A DNA stretch of 64,000 nt from Penelope pileata (GCA_013396635.1 WBMW01005527.1:2680269-2744268), one strand, 5' to 3'. Shown: positions 39,801 through 54,800, counted from the stretch's first letter. The notes: generated by a model from the sequence alone, not told the origin. Numbers and translations: made by a program.

Positions 39801-42800
39801 CCGTGCTGCTGAGGTTGGCTCTGTGCACAGAGCAAGCTTCCACCTCCCAAATGGAAGCAATCTGCAATCAAACCATAACACTCAGCAAATTTAAAGAAAA
39901 AGACCATCAGCTGTGAGCACACCACCTGTTTGTCGTTCCTTTGCATGGCATGGTAAATGTTGCTTCAGCCAGTGAAAGTTATCTTCCAAGCCTGCCCCTT
40001 CCAATGGGGACACTCAGGGATGGCACACACCTGCTCCTATGGGGTAATGCCATTCTCAGGAGCATTGCAATAGGATGTGCCCAAACCTGCAAGCATTGGC
40101 TTTTTTTTTTTTCCTTTTTACATCAAGTCTGCTGTGTGAAGGTCATGTCACTGTTCCTGTTATAAGCCTTGCAGATATTTATAACCTGACAATAGAAAAT
40201 GCATCCCAAAGCCTCTGACTTGGAACAGACTTTTTGGGATCGCTAAGCAGCCTCTTTCTGAGCCCACAGTGTAGACAGTGTTTAGTCATGATCACGTTTT
40301 TGTCCATAAAGCACATTTCACTCCTCCCAGCTGGATTTTACTGCACATCTGGAAAACAAAAGGCATATCACTTAAAGCAAAACAAGGGAAGAGCTGCACT
40401 TCAACAAAAAAGGTCTGTGCTCTTGCCAGAGCTCTGTGTTTGGATCTGTGTGCCTGCCATGGAGAGCTGGAAGAGGAGAGAAGCATAAACTCGAGGGAGG
40501 TGGCATCAGGAGGGAAACCACTGTGCCATGGACCTGCTCTGCTCCCCGCTGCTGCTCCTCCTGCCTGCCAGCGGCCTGGCAGGGCAGGGACAGGAGGGAG
40601 CTCCTCCTGGAAAACCTCTTCAGAGGAACTGGGCACACGAGAGCTGACGAGGAAGAAGATACTTCCACTTTCCAGGCAACAGTCCCTGTGTTGAGGTGTG
40701 TTTTGGCTCCCCGACCCTCCCCAGCCCATCCAGGCAGGGCAGCGAGTTAGCCCTGTGAGGGCCAATGCCCGATGGCCAGCCGCCACAGCACCAGGGCTTC
40801 AGCACCCACCCAGCTCCAGCACCGAGCATGTGACCCCCAGACTGCCTTTTGCTCACAATGACTGGCTAAGAAAGGAGGAAATAAGGCAAAGCCTCTTAAC
40901 GCCTGGACTATAGGCGGGATAAAGCTATGGAGACGCATAGCCTTTCTTTTCCACCCTTCCTCTGGGAGAGGCCCCATCGTGACCCTCTGCAGACACAGGA
41001 TGGTTGATGTTCCAGCTCTGCTCCTCTGAATCGCCTTTTTACACCTTGGTGCCTCAGGGAATACTGTGATTAATGTAGCAGAGATGACAAAACAGAGAAA
41101 AAAGTAAAAAGTGTTCCTTCCCCAACCCATCAGAAGTGTGCAGTACTTTTCGGCAACATTTCAGTCACACCTGCGAGCAAATAATGTCAATCAAACGACT
41201 TTGGGGGGAAGGGGGTGAATTGGCAGCATTTAATCCTGTTGCTTTTTATTGATCCCTGCAGTCCTAATATAAAGTGATGTAATAATGAACGATGTGCAGA
41301 GCCTTATTGGGGGCTGCCATGCATCAATTTTATGATGTGTATTGGCTATCTCAGTAATGACAGAACCACCACTTTTCTCTGCAGGGCTGCATTAAATCAG
41401 CATTTTAAGCTGTCAGGTAATAATTCCAAGCTTTAGAAAAATAAAGTATATTTATACCGTGCTCCAACATCACTACAGTGAATGGAAAAACATGCTCCTT
41501 TCTTGAAGATATTTTTTTTAGAAGTCATTCCATTGTGTTAAATGTTTTGTGCTTTTTTTTTTTTCGGTTTGGCATACAGAAAGCTCCTCTTCTTCTCCAG
41601 TAACAGCACTAAATATGTGGAGGCTGGAAGTGAGGAAAGCCACCTGCAAGCTTAGCTAAAAAAGCACAGAGCTCTGTGCAGCTGAGCACACTGAAACAGT
41701 CCATTTTGCTTGCAGGCTTGGATTTCCCTTCAGAAACATGGAATCTCTTTTGGGTCCATCATCTCTGAGCTCTTAGGGTGCCACTGGGCTGAAGCTACCA
41801 AGAAGTGCATGCCTGGCACACGGCAGTGAGAAACTGAGTCCCAGGGGTGCCTCGGCCAGCATCCTTCTGGAAACCCAACGTCCTGTCCCTGGGGAGCGAT
41901 GGCAGTTTGGTGCCATCCCTCTCCCCCACAGTGCTAGCAAGTATCAGTGAATATACAGTGCAGTAAAGATGAAGGCAAAGAAATGTTCACACTGTAGTCC
42001 TGCTAAGAGGGCAATCCGCGTGATTAGAGCAGTTATCTCATTTCCCAGTGACCATCTGACACCAGTACGTGAAATCCTGTTTTCTGCTACAGCCCTGAAG
42101 TGATGGCAACATTCCCAGTATCAGAGAGCCTAAAAACATGTCTTGTGGTGTTCAAAATGTTGGCCTATCCAGGGGGATTTGCATCTGCATGCACTCAATG
42201 TCTATTGTGTTAAAGCTGTGATTCATGGCTTCTACTGCAGGGCCACAACGGAATTTCCCTCCTCGTATGAATATATAACTTGGCTTCCTATTTTTTCTCT
42301 TCCTTTATCATCCTTTCCTCCCCGGGTAGACGTGCAGGCTAACTGCAGCTGAAGGAGGGATGCAGACAGCCTGGAGTCCCTGCTGCTATGAGACCCTTGG
42401 CTGCTGCATCCCACCGCGTGCCCAGGGCACAGGATGCCCAGCGGATGCTGCCCGGGGCCAGGCTGAACCCGGCCATTAACACCCCCCTCTGCAGCAGAGC
42501 GGGGACTGACGCATGAGCCTGACTCATTCTGCATGTGGATTTACACTGCCCCATTACACACTAAATATATGGCACATCACGGGTCAGCGGCAGCGCAGGA
42601 CCGGAGCTGGTTATTTGAATGAGACCCAACAGCAGCCACACATCACTGCAACAGCTGCGGAGTGCTCTCAGCCTGTTTCCAAGAGGTTTGGTGCAACTAA
42701 GACATGCAAAAATGAAAATACTGGGATAAATCTACTTTCGAGGCTGGAAAGGCTCCTTCACCTTCCAAGTCTGGCCTGTGAGAAAACAAAATGGGAGGGA

Positions 42801-45800
42801 ACAAGTAATGAAATTTTGTTTAGCATTCCCTGAACAGTAGGAAGAATAACTCAGCAATAGTGGGAAGAACACCACAACAAACAGCAGTAGAAGAACACTT
42901 GTGAGTGTGATTATTTAGGCTCCTCCGAATGGTGAAGGGCTGTGAAGAACACTTTTCTAGCAAGCAAGCAATGAGAAGTGTCTTATTTGCTCAAAGTATT
43001 TGGGTAGCAAGTATGAAGACGCTTCCAGTAAGGGTAAACCATTCAGGACCACAGTTGTCTTCATCCTTTCATACATCCAGTGGCACAAGGAGGGCTGAGT
43101 TACAGCCCCTGCCTTGTAACGCGCAGTAGCTACCGGATTAGCTGAATGATGGATTAGCCAGGGATGAAAGCTGGAAAAACACCTGGGACTATCTATGTAC
43201 CAGCACACACCAAATTTTCCAGTCCCAGTGCATCATTTCAGGAACTGTCCTAATTATTTGACAGGTTCATCTTTTTTGACAGTTTCATCTGTTTTGAAAT
43301 GCTCTGTGTATTAGTGTGCGTTATTCTGACATGGTGGTTGCTTCACAGGACGTACTCCAACCCAAACTGCAGGTTACCAGGAAGCCCAAGGAGTGCTACT
43401 GTCTCTCCCCAGACATTTTGGGTGTGCCAGGTGAGAGCATCCCTTGCCAAAAGCTCAGCCTTCCCTCCCGGGAGGGAACTGGAGAGCCTCCCGGGGACAT
43501 TCTCCTCTCTGGGAGAGCATCGTGGCTATGAAACCAGCCTTAGCAGAAAGTGCAGAACACAGCTCCCAGCTGTGCTGAGACCTCTTGAATTTGTTCTCCT
43601 TTCTTATTGCTTTGATTCCTAGACCTTTCCATACAGACAGCCAACTGAATAGTCTAGCTATTTGCTAAATTGCTCTGAAATTCCCTCTTCAGAAAAGTGA
43701 TGAATGCTGCTACCATGCACCTCTCAGAACAGCCCAGCCCACACATCTCCAGGTGTTGTACTGCCTTTCAAACACAAGGCTCTGCTTTGCCCCTGTGAAG
43801 CAGTCAGTGTCGTTCCCAATGCACCAAGCTCATCTCTCTACAGCCAGCAGAAGAGCAGCTCAAGCGCAAGCCGTCCAGTTCAGCTGCTTTCTGCTGCTGC
43901 CCAGGTGAGGGAGTGAGGAGAGCTGAGCCCCACCGCAGTCTGAGCCCTTTGCCAGTGCACCCCAACACCACGAGCACACCAGGAGCCAATAGCTGAAATG
44001 GGAATACAACAGAACACTTCTGACCCCCAGCTTTGTGCTCAGCCCACTCATTTGTCTTTCCCTTCTCAGTGGGTTTGGGACTGGATTTTAAACACTGCCT
44101 CAGCATGGGCTGAGGAGAGCTTGGTTACGTCTGTTAAAGCTCCTCACCCTTACTCTGCTTGAACTGAGGGATGCCCTAAGGAACACATAAAGAAATTGCC
44201 CTCAGCTTCTGAGGCAGGAGAAGATACTTTGTCGTAATTATCCCAGAAGTGCTTCCTTTGCCATGCTCTATTCCAGAATAATTTCTCAGCTTTGTGGACA
44301 TGCATTATTCTCAAGCAAACCACAGAAAGCTAAAAAAGTATGTATGGTTGCTCTAAAATGTGCCATGATCTGAACTACATATAGTCTTGCATTACTTGTG
44401 TTAATTTTGATAATTTTTACCCATTATCCCAAGGTCACTGTCACCTCAACCCTAGTCAAGCCAGTGGATCTGCCCAGTGCATAGAGACCAATATATACTC
44501 ATGCTCACCTGGATCCTTTGTCAATGGGAAGACATTTGGACTCATGTTGACATGGGTTTAGCTCAGGAATGCAGTGGTTAATCACCTCATCGCACAGTTC
44601 ACCTAAAGCAAAAGAAAAGCAATAAAGCTGTAACACAATTTGGACAATCCTGAAGAGCTTCAACTATGATGTTCAGGGATGGCCAATCTCTCTAAATGGA
44701 GACAGCTCAGTAGTTCAGCTGGAGGTGGCAATCCTGCCTGTGAGGGCCTGTGAGTCTTCATTAAATTGGGTTCCTTTGACCTATGATGACTGTACTGTTT
44801 ATATCATACAAATCTGAAAGACTGGTATAAAGAGCACTGACATAAAAACTCCACTTGGAGACAGGCTAAGGATGGAACGGTCAGTTCCTGACCCAGAACC
44901 TCTTACATCAAAGCAAGAAAGTGACACAGAAGTGAAGTTACTCATTAGACTGTGACATTTTCACACCAAAGCATATTAGCCACAGTCACTTCTCCGCCAA
45001 AGAGGCTGATTAGACATCACTCTGGAAAAGAACAACAACTCCCAAACCCTCCCCCCAACCTCTGTGACTCTCAATAATAGGAACCAGCTTTACAACTGCA
45101 TATAATTATAAAACATTCACTATTTATAAGAAAAGCACTAGCTCTATTGTGCTCACAGGAGATGATGTCTTTTTAGAAAAAAACACCACATGTAAGCTCA
45201 GCTCAGCTGTTTCTAGGTATTGTGTGCTACATGCCAGGCACTTCCCTGGATTTGTTTAAATTTTAATAATTAATAAAATGTTCAAAAACAGATAGTTTAT
45301 TTAAACACCACCCTCCTCTGAGCCCTAAATTATTAGGTCACACTTCAGTACCCCAGGATTTGAGATCCAGCCAAAGACTACAGAAATTTTTGGCTTCCCA
45401 AGAAACCAACAGAAACCTATCCTGCATCTCCCCAAGCCTTGCAGTGAAAGCAAAGGTCAGGTACTCTCAACACAGAGAGCCTCAAAACTGTAGTCCCAAA
45501 TTCCCCTATGCAGCTATATCAGAAGAACACATCTGCAGGGTTTCAAGGTTACGCATATTTTGTGTGCCTGTACACGATACATACCATTATTTGAGCAACA
45601 AGTCGTGTGGATAGTGTGGGAAAAGAAGGTGCCATGAGAGGCACCGGTGGGCTGGTGATGTTTTAGCAATATCGTCATGAAGCTCCATCTGTCTTAGAAG
45701 AATCTCCTTTTTCAAAAATTACATTTCTAAATGTAGTGGCTACTGAGAAATACATGAAAATGCAACCCAAGGGAACCACACAGATCAAAATTCATATGGA

Positions 45801-48800
45801 AAATGCAAATCAGAACCACCTTTTATCAGTCCTGTGATCTGGCAGGGATGACCAGGAGCGCAATTTTCAGGAGGCCACTGGCAGTGACTGGTATGGGTTA
45901 AGCTGTTAACACCCTCAGCTCCCCCTCAGGTTATTTCTCCCACATATCCATACTCCATCGTGTACATCCTGTACTCCATACAGTACAACGTACACAAAAC
46001 TTCATTTGGCTCTTCATATGAGAATGGAAGAATAATGGATATTTGCAAAAATGACTCAAATTTTTTTGTTTCAAACATGGAACATCTAACATATTTGCTT
46101 TTGAGACCTGTCAAGCACACACGAGGGAGCAGGAATACAAGCCTTGAAGGCAGAAGAGAGGGTACCACCAGTCTAACTGCTGTACTTGTGCCATACGTAC
46201 CTCCTGCCTTTCAGAGGGTTGAGTTTGGCCGCACTGGAGAAGTCTAGCATGGCAATCTGCAGTGGGCAGAGTTTGTTGTTTGTAACAACAGCTGTAAGAC
46301 AACCAATTCCATCTGGAGCCAGGGAACCCCAGGAAGCCGCTGCTATTGAATACTACCAAGTCTTTTAACAGTCCTGAACAAAACTTGAGCAAATGTTATC
46401 AATGTATCCAGCTCAGGAAGAGGGCCATGCCAATAAAACTGAACACTGCAAGTTCATGGGAACCAGGGAAACGAGTCATTCCCTGGACTTGAGGTTTGCC
46501 ACTGTACTTTGTAACTCCTCAAAAGCAACTAGGGATGTTCGTTCTTACCAACATGGACATTGCTGCCATTGGGGACAGCCATTAACACATTTTTGAGGCA
46601 GCAGAACTGGAGATAGGTCTGTTTACTTAGCAGTCCCAAAACTCAGAGCCCACAAACTCTCCCAAATCTTAAGAGCCAAAGTGACTGCCTCGGCCTTTGG
46701 GCAGACATGAACATGAGCTGGTCAGAACTTGCTGCGATGCCTGGACAATTGCCAGGTTGTCTTCTTGGTCTATCTCACGTCCCTGAGCAGTGTACTGCAA
46801 ATCTTATGTGAAAATAAACATGAATAAAGTATAACTGGCTGGTGACATTAAAAGAATGCAGTGATCTAAAGCTACAAATATTTTCTGAAGTCCATTTATT
46901 AACTGAATGCAGTGTGGATAGATGCCTTCAACTGTCCTTGTGTTAGAAATCTTCAGTACAAACTTTTCACATTTCTGTTTCTCTTTTTGCTTTGAAGAAG
47001 AGGAAACAGGCTTTTTAAAAAATAAGAACGGTTTCGTAAACTCTCAAAGGAAATCATAATTCTTCTCAAAGTATTCTTTGCAACCGTCTTGACAAGTGCT
47101 TAGAGATCCAGTAAAAATCTCCCCAAACGTCAAATATTATGACTCACTGTGTCATTCCGAAGGCTCCACTATCAAAATTTAGGAGAATTCCAGGCTTGGT
47201 ACCAAACATTGCATCCAAAAAATTTATCATTTTTCATGCAAAACGTGGAATGTTTAAAGATCCTTCCTGTTATTTTTCCCATCTATCACTCATTAAGGAG
47301 CTCACTTGGGAATGCCCTGCAACTAGAGCAGCATCATCTCCGGAAGAAAATTCTCGATACATTATTTCAGGCTCCAACAACATTCACTAGATGTTGCAGA
47401 AAACATGCCAGGGTAACAAAATATTTTCTGAAAAGCAAAACCCAATGCACCAGCTATGCAAAAACGTTCTCATATTTCATTTGCTCAGAAAATATCTGGG
47501 CAAAAAAAATCTGTCATCAGACCTGAAAGTGCAGTATTCATTGGCCACTTTAATGCCAGCATCAGAGGAAAAATCTGATCCTCTCCCCTCTTTGGAGAGA
47601 CGCAGAACCACTTATCTGTGTGGCAATTAAAGGTCTAGTCCAAGTTTCTCACCAGATAGCTATGTGGATCTGGAAATGAACTGGACAATAATCATAGGCA
47701 AACTACTAGCAGCATTAATTCTATTTGTGAAGGTATTTGATCATGCTAAAACAACAGAAAACTTCAATGTAATGCTTTCCTAAATGCAGTAAACATTCCC
47801 ATCTTCATCTATTCTCTGTATTCTCAAACCAGAGCTCCAATACGGATACACAAGCATTTCTGAAGTGCTTACATAAAAGGCAGAGTAAGAAAAAAAATGT
47901 TTTTCTTCTAATCAGGCAAAATTTGTTGCCCCCAAACATGCTTTTTGTTTCATCAAGGCACACTCACACACTTCCATCAAAGCCTAAGAGAGTAGGTCAA
48001 CACGCAATGCTCTCCCATGAAAAGCAGGTTAAGAATATGTCACTTATGCCATCGGGTTTTACTCTTCATAGTAGGTGGAGGTGTGAGCTCAATAATGCTT
48101 TGTGGTCTGTAGAACTGAGGCATGATAATGAAGAGGGAGACTGTAAAGATAGGCACATCATCAGCCCTGTGAACACTGCATTTCAAACTTCTTGAAGGCC
48201 AGTGGTGATGTGCTGGTAATTAGTGCTTGTTTAGGAGAATCAAGCATTAGACAGGTGAAGGACGTAGTGTGATCTGACATAAAAATGCAGCTTTCAGATT
48301 AGAATGAAATTGTACTGACAGGAGGAATGCCAACAGGTGGATCTCCCATTGCTGCACTAAAAGAAAAAAAAGTGAATAGGAAAAGACCCTCATATCACAG
48401 AAAGGGTATTTTGCCCCTTTGAAACTACTTCCCATGTCTCCACCAGCACTGTTCATTGCTTTTTAAGAAGCCACTACAAAATATTTATTATCTCACACAA
48501 CATTTCCCAGTTCTTATTTTTTCAGCACAATCCTGAATTTCACGGGGCTTTCCATATTCACTTTTCACAGGGCTCACTGCTTATGAAGAACTGCCAAGAA
48601 ACATGCTTAGGCTTTTCTGTAGCCTTCCACACGTCTCTGAAGGAAGCCAAGGCAACAATGGAGCAATAAAGAAGACTTTTACACACAGTTTAATAATAAT
48701 TCTTTTTTTCCCAATCTGAGCTGTCAAGAGAGCTATTTATTTCATGCCACATTAGACTCTTAAAACTAGGATCCAAGTTACACTATTCTCCTTAATGACT

Positions 48801-51800
48801 GAAAGAGAGATTTGGATGGTAATAGTATTTTATTTATTTGTCTTTAAGTAAAACTACAGTTCTGAAAAGACCATCTAAGCCACCAGTTTGCAGCTGATGA
48901 GTTCTTTGATTTTCTTTTGTTTTCTGTGTCAATTGGATTACCCTTTGTTCTGTCATTCCTAATATTCAAGAAATAATTGATAAAGCAACATAGAAAATAT
49001 TCTCACCATCATATGAGAGGGCCATTTGGAGGGCCTAGAGGGCTAGAAGCAAAAGTGCTGTTGAGAATTTCACAATATTACTTGAGAAAAGAACTTGCAG
49101 GGAAAAAATGATGGAGAAAACCTGGCCTTCATCCACAGAGCAAACTTTTACAGTTTGCACAGGAAGACGATATGTATTTGAGTGGTTAAGTAGTATGTTG
49201 CAATTTTCTGAACTTTGCCAGGTAAGTCAGAATAGAACTCTTCCCTTTACTGGTAATAAAAAACACTGAACTGTTATTCTCATAAGAGATTACTCATTTG
49301 ATATCTAATAACTTATTTCGGAAGAAATGTTTTTTGCATTTTTCTTTTCCCCTTCTCTCTTTTCAGTTATTAAAAAGAAGTCAGTGCCAACTGGAAATTT
49401 CAGGAGAACACAGAACCTAAAAACGGTTGGATGGACCAGACACAGGATGTCCCTCCAATAAACTAGTAGAGATGTTGCCAAGAAAATATTCGGTTAGGAA
49501 TCTTGTTGATATTTGATAAAAAAGATGAAAAGGCTCATATTAGAAAACAAAAATCGGATTTTTTACTTCCAAACTGTTTAATTTTCAATGAAGAAAGAAA
49601 CACTGTAAAAATCCTGCAGTAGGAAACGCACTCAGCTGCCATGTTGGACACTGATGCCGTGTTAAACTCAAATTACTCAGAACACACCGTAACAGAGTTC
49701 TCCGTATGGATTATTAATGAAGTTTGCTCTGACTTAATGAACACTGCCCAAAATACTTAGCTGGCAAAAAAGTAAAAGCTAATTTATGCTTTTTTATTCA
49801 GTGCTAATGCTTTAAAAGCTCATTTCTGAGTGTTCACATATCGAGTTTTGGCCTATTAAATGGTAGCTCGAAGTTAGACTCAACACCCAGACTCCCAAGA
49901 ATACAGCTTGTCATTCAGAATTAGGGAGCAATTAGCTCTAATGTTAAGGTTAAACAAAGGGATAATTGATTGAACAGCAAGATCTGGCTAGAGAACTAAC
50001 GATACTTTCTCCATTTCTTAGCCTTGAAGAATATGTTCCAGTTCTATGCACTGCCAAAGTAAGACAAATCATATTCAACAGCACAAAGGCTACAGTGCAG
50101 TATTCAAAACATTAACTAAAGCAGAAGTGCTCATACAAAGTGGTAACCTGCATATAGTACTATCCCTCAGAACCACTACATCTGGAATTTTGCTGGACCC
50201 CCCATATTCTGGAGCTGTACTGAATGCTTTCCAAAGATGTGATTTGTCTGGAATCAATTTTGTGAACAATCTAGTTCACCCAGTGGCATCTGAGATACCA
50301 CACATGGTCTCAGACACCCTTTCAGGGCTGGCAGATAGGACACTGGATGTGCTGGTCCGTGGCTGTCTGAAAGGGCAGCTGGATGTGAGCAGCACGTGCT
50401 GGGGCACACATCTCGAATGGCACCGACTGCACAGGGTTAGAGCCTCCTGGCTTCAGGTGATGCAAGCACTGTGCAGAGCACAACAGGTCACAACAAAACA
50501 GTTTGATGCACTGATGTCAAAATGGCTTTTAGAGCCACTGTGTCTTCTAGTGTGAACTCCACTGCAGCCCTACCATCAGCTGGGGTGTGATCAGATGTTC
50601 TTCACCAAGGTGTTAGGAAACTTTTCCATAGGGTCTGGCAATACCACAGCCATTGCTTCGATATTTTCTTTGGTTTGGCTTCTGGCAATACTTTACAAAT
50701 ACCTTACTTCACCAATTGGATTTTGTGAATCATGATTCCCATTTGTAGGTGTTCACTTCATCAGTCCTTTAAGACAGCAGTAGCTAAGTATGTGGGTAGT
50801 TGAATATATGGGAAGCTAAGATTGCATTTTCTTAAGAAATATACCAGGGTCCTGATGAACAAAGAAATTCATTTTACAAAAGGGAATCTGGCCAGTAGGA
50901 ACCCTGGAGCTGAGAGCTGCAGTGTGACAGGACACCACACCGACAGCGATGGCGAAGGCTGCGGCACTGCTAGGTGCTCTCAGTCACAGCACAACGAGGG
51001 GGTTCAGTCTGCTAGCAGTGACGTGGCTCTCGTGTAACAAGAGAGCTCTGGAAGCAGGCATATGCTTTTGAACAAAGGTAAGAAACAGCAGCTGAGGCTG
51101 GAAGGGACCTCTGGGTCTGCCTGATCCAGCCCCTGCTCACACGGGGCCACCTACAGCAGGTTACCCAGCACCACGTCCAGATGACTTTTGAGTATCTCCA
51201 AGGAGGGAGAACGTCCAGCTGTTCCAGCTCCTCTCCTTTGCGGTTGTACATGTGGGAAATGTAGGCGCCGTTTTATTTTTTGCATAGAAAGCAAACATGC
51301 TTCACATTTGCCAAGCAACTAAAGCTGAGAAACTTCCATGTAAGGCAGAATTCCTTTGAGAAGGGAGAAAATGCACCAAACTTTGACCATAATTTTCTCC
51401 GTTTGTCTCAAGGAAATATGGCTAAAGTTCCAAAATTTTAAAAGAGGCCGATTGTTGGATGCCTGTTCAAGGCTTCCAGTGTTTATCAGGCAGTCCGGAT
51501 CCCTGCGGAACCACAAGGCTGAGCCGCACTATCCAAAAACTTCCTGCTCCTACGTCCAACACAGAGAGAAAAACACTCCAGGGGCAAAACCAACCAACAG
51601 AGCAAGGGTTCACTCCAACGTAATTCAGCTGCCACTGATGCCCATCTCATGGGTTGTTTCAAATCAGCCTCACAATGCTAAGCTAAGGGAAACAAGCTGG
51701 AGAGCTGCAGCAACGAGTGTCAGCCACAAGTCACCCACAGAACTTCTTTCTTCCAGAGTCATTTGGCTTGACTAAGTGCTTGGCTTTGGCTGTGCAACAT

Positions 51801-54800
51801 GACCACAATCAGATATGCCAGAAAAAGAGACCATAATCACTAACAGTGAATAGTGTTCTGTCTAAAAGTAGCATGGCTGCAAAAATCTCAGATACCATCT
51901 ACCACAGCACACCGCAAGGTCCCCTAAGGTAAAATACATCTTAGTCTTGTCTTCCAAACACATAAAACCAAAAACAGTTTCTAGCTTTGTTTTTGAGATT
52001 TTTTTCCCCTTGTGATACAAACTGCTTGCAGTTTTTTTCTCAGGGAAACAAACTATTTTAAAACATTTGCTTTTTTCACCCCCTCCACGGGATGCCATGG
52101 ATTTCAGAAAAAAAGCTATTCTCAGCATTAGAACCACTGAATTTTTTAATGTCTTTTAGATTTCAAAACAAAGAAGCGAGGCCATTAGCTGAGGCTTTTT
52201 AGGATTCTTAGCAAAAATTGATATATTTCCTGATTTCATTTATTTATTTTTTGTATGAGACCTACATATTTCTGCCTCCGGCAAACGGGAGGAAGTAAAA
52301 GTCACAGCAGTCACAAACAAAACAAAGTAAAATAGCAAGTAAAGCATAAACCAACTCTACGTACACACCCCGTGTTCTCTTCAAGTGAGAGCACAGACAA
52401 CAGTGAGACTGAGGGAAGGACTTTGGAGGTACAGAATGCTGGATTTGGATCTATAGCTACAAAGAAATCAGCGAAGTCTCCCAAGAAAGTCTGTGACAAA
52501 AATGAAAAGAAAAAGGGAATGGAAGGGAAAAATGGTTTCCGTTTTTTCCTACATTTCTAAAACAAACAGCAAGGGAGATAATGTTTCTGTTAGCTGGAGA
52601 TAGGGCATACGAAAGCCATGGATTCAGGAACAGATAAGGAAGTTAAGAGATCAGGAGAATGAGGAAGATGTAAGGGAACAGTAGGATGATGGGAAAGGAC
52701 AAACATTAGAAAAACTCAGAAAAGAAAAGTACAGGGGTGACTAATTCATAGCTTCCTTTTTTAATTTTCTTATGTATATTTATTTTTGAAGAGGAAAGAC
52801 TACATAACTGTAGGGAGGAGCTGCAGTCCATCAAGAGGCCAGACCAGGCTGTAGAACAGCCAATGACCTGCTCGAGCTTTAGGGCTGGCTGCACTTTGGC
52901 TACATAATTATCCTGCAGGAAGTACATGTTTTTAATTTAGCTTCAGGAATAAAATAACAAGTTGAGCAAAGGAAAAACAAGCTATCAGATGACAAGCAAA
53001 GGCCATCAGTACTCTGCCACACAGCGTGAGTGTTGCTTCAGTTACATAAATACACACAACAAACATGGAAAACGTTGGAGAACAGTGAGGGAACCTCGTA
53101 GGTCTGGTAAAGGTTTCATTAATGAGAATCAACTCCCCTTTCCTGCCATTGAATCTATTTTTTTTTTTTTAAAGAGCAATCAGCTATCTGCCTACCTTCC
53201 TTCTCTGTTTTGTTCTCTTTATGTTTTCCGATCTCATACAATCCATATGTATTTGCAATTACACGGAACGGAACTAGGAAGAAGATTATTGTACATTTTT
53301 TTTTTTTTTTAAGTAAATGAAAGTGAGATGGGGCAGGAGTGTGGGAAATGCCTTCCCTCAGCAGTCACTTACCAAATTGGTCGCTTTTCATCTACAACTT
53401 TCTTTAAGTGGAGAAAAAACTGTCAAATAATTTTAAAGAAAAACACTGCAAAAAGCTATTAATTGGAGAAAGATTTCTGGCCTTCATTATTACAACCAAT
53501 GAAACCAAAATTTATGCATCATTATTTGGGATATTTTTTCCTAAAAAGGCTACAAGTAAAACTAGGCAGACAGAAGATAATGCAGGAAAATACTAAGGTA
53601 TGGAAAAAACCAAATCATGGATACTGTGAATCTGTCAATAGCCAACATTTCCAACACATGCATTTTTAATTTGTGTTTCACTTAGGAACTTAAGATTTAC
53701 TATCATGATTTAACCATTAGTCAACCAAATCAGAGGAGATCCCAAATATTTCTTGCAGAACAACAAAGATAGGTGCTCTTGGATCTTCTTCCTCCAGGTA
53801 CTCACACTATTCTTTATATTGCAACGTGCATGTATTTCATACTTGCAGTATTTACTGTAGTATGATTACAGTCTTAGCAGTGTTACAGCACCCAAGACCG
53901 CAGGAGTGGTGAGGGATTCAGAACACATAATGTGCAGTGCTACCAGAGCTCGCCTCCCTCTGCAGTCAAGAAAAGTAGGAATCTGAAGTAGCTGAGCATC
54001 TATAACAAACAGCCTGAATGCTACTGAAAACGTCACAGATTATCACAACAGAAACATTTTGTCTTAACGTCAGTGTAGTTTAGACCACTCAATTTAATTT
54101 GTATTTAACTACTGCATCTGCTGAGAAATCTACTTTGTATCTAGAATCAACAACCTTTGGATAAAATGGGATGGTCTGTTTTTCTCCAGCCACAGAGCCC
54201 AGCCATTCAATCTTTTAAATAAATTTCTATTCTCAACATAGGCATTTGTAAAGTATGAAAAATCTTCCTCTGCCCTCTCTGTTAAGCCAAATAAGATTTT
54301 TTCTTGAGATCTTTGAGACCTATTATCAAACCCTCAGTGATTTTTAAGCTTCATCTCTAATCCTCTTTCTCCTCTCTCAAGTTGCTCCTTGTGAGTATTT
54401 GGTCCCAACAAGTCACATCCTTCTCCTTTCAGGTCACACACACAAGTCCTTTTAAAGAGCTTCTTCGAGACTTTCCTGTCTGCTTCCATGACATTTCCTT
54501 AGCTCCAGTTCATTCAATCAAGCAACTCCAGATGATGTTCAATTTCTTGTTTTTGGATTCATCTCTTAGAGAACCCTCAAAACCATGGCTCAAACTCATT
54601 TGGCTTGTATGTAACATTTGTTTGGCTGATGGTTTCAGTTCTTGCAGCTACTTTATGCTGTTCCCTGCCTTTCTGCTCAGAGAGGGCCAGGTGTATCTCT
54701 GAGGGATATTTCAGCCCAGCCAGCTGCACAGCTGTGAGTCCTTCCAGGTGACTGGTCAGGTTTGATGGAACATCCACCTCCAAAAAGGAGGTGAAGTGGG

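Noticed and set aside
40292..40786. A 164-codon minus-strand open frame and its overlapping frames.
   Set aside because: Same situation: overlapping frames on both strands in a GC-rich intron segment, with no recognised family.
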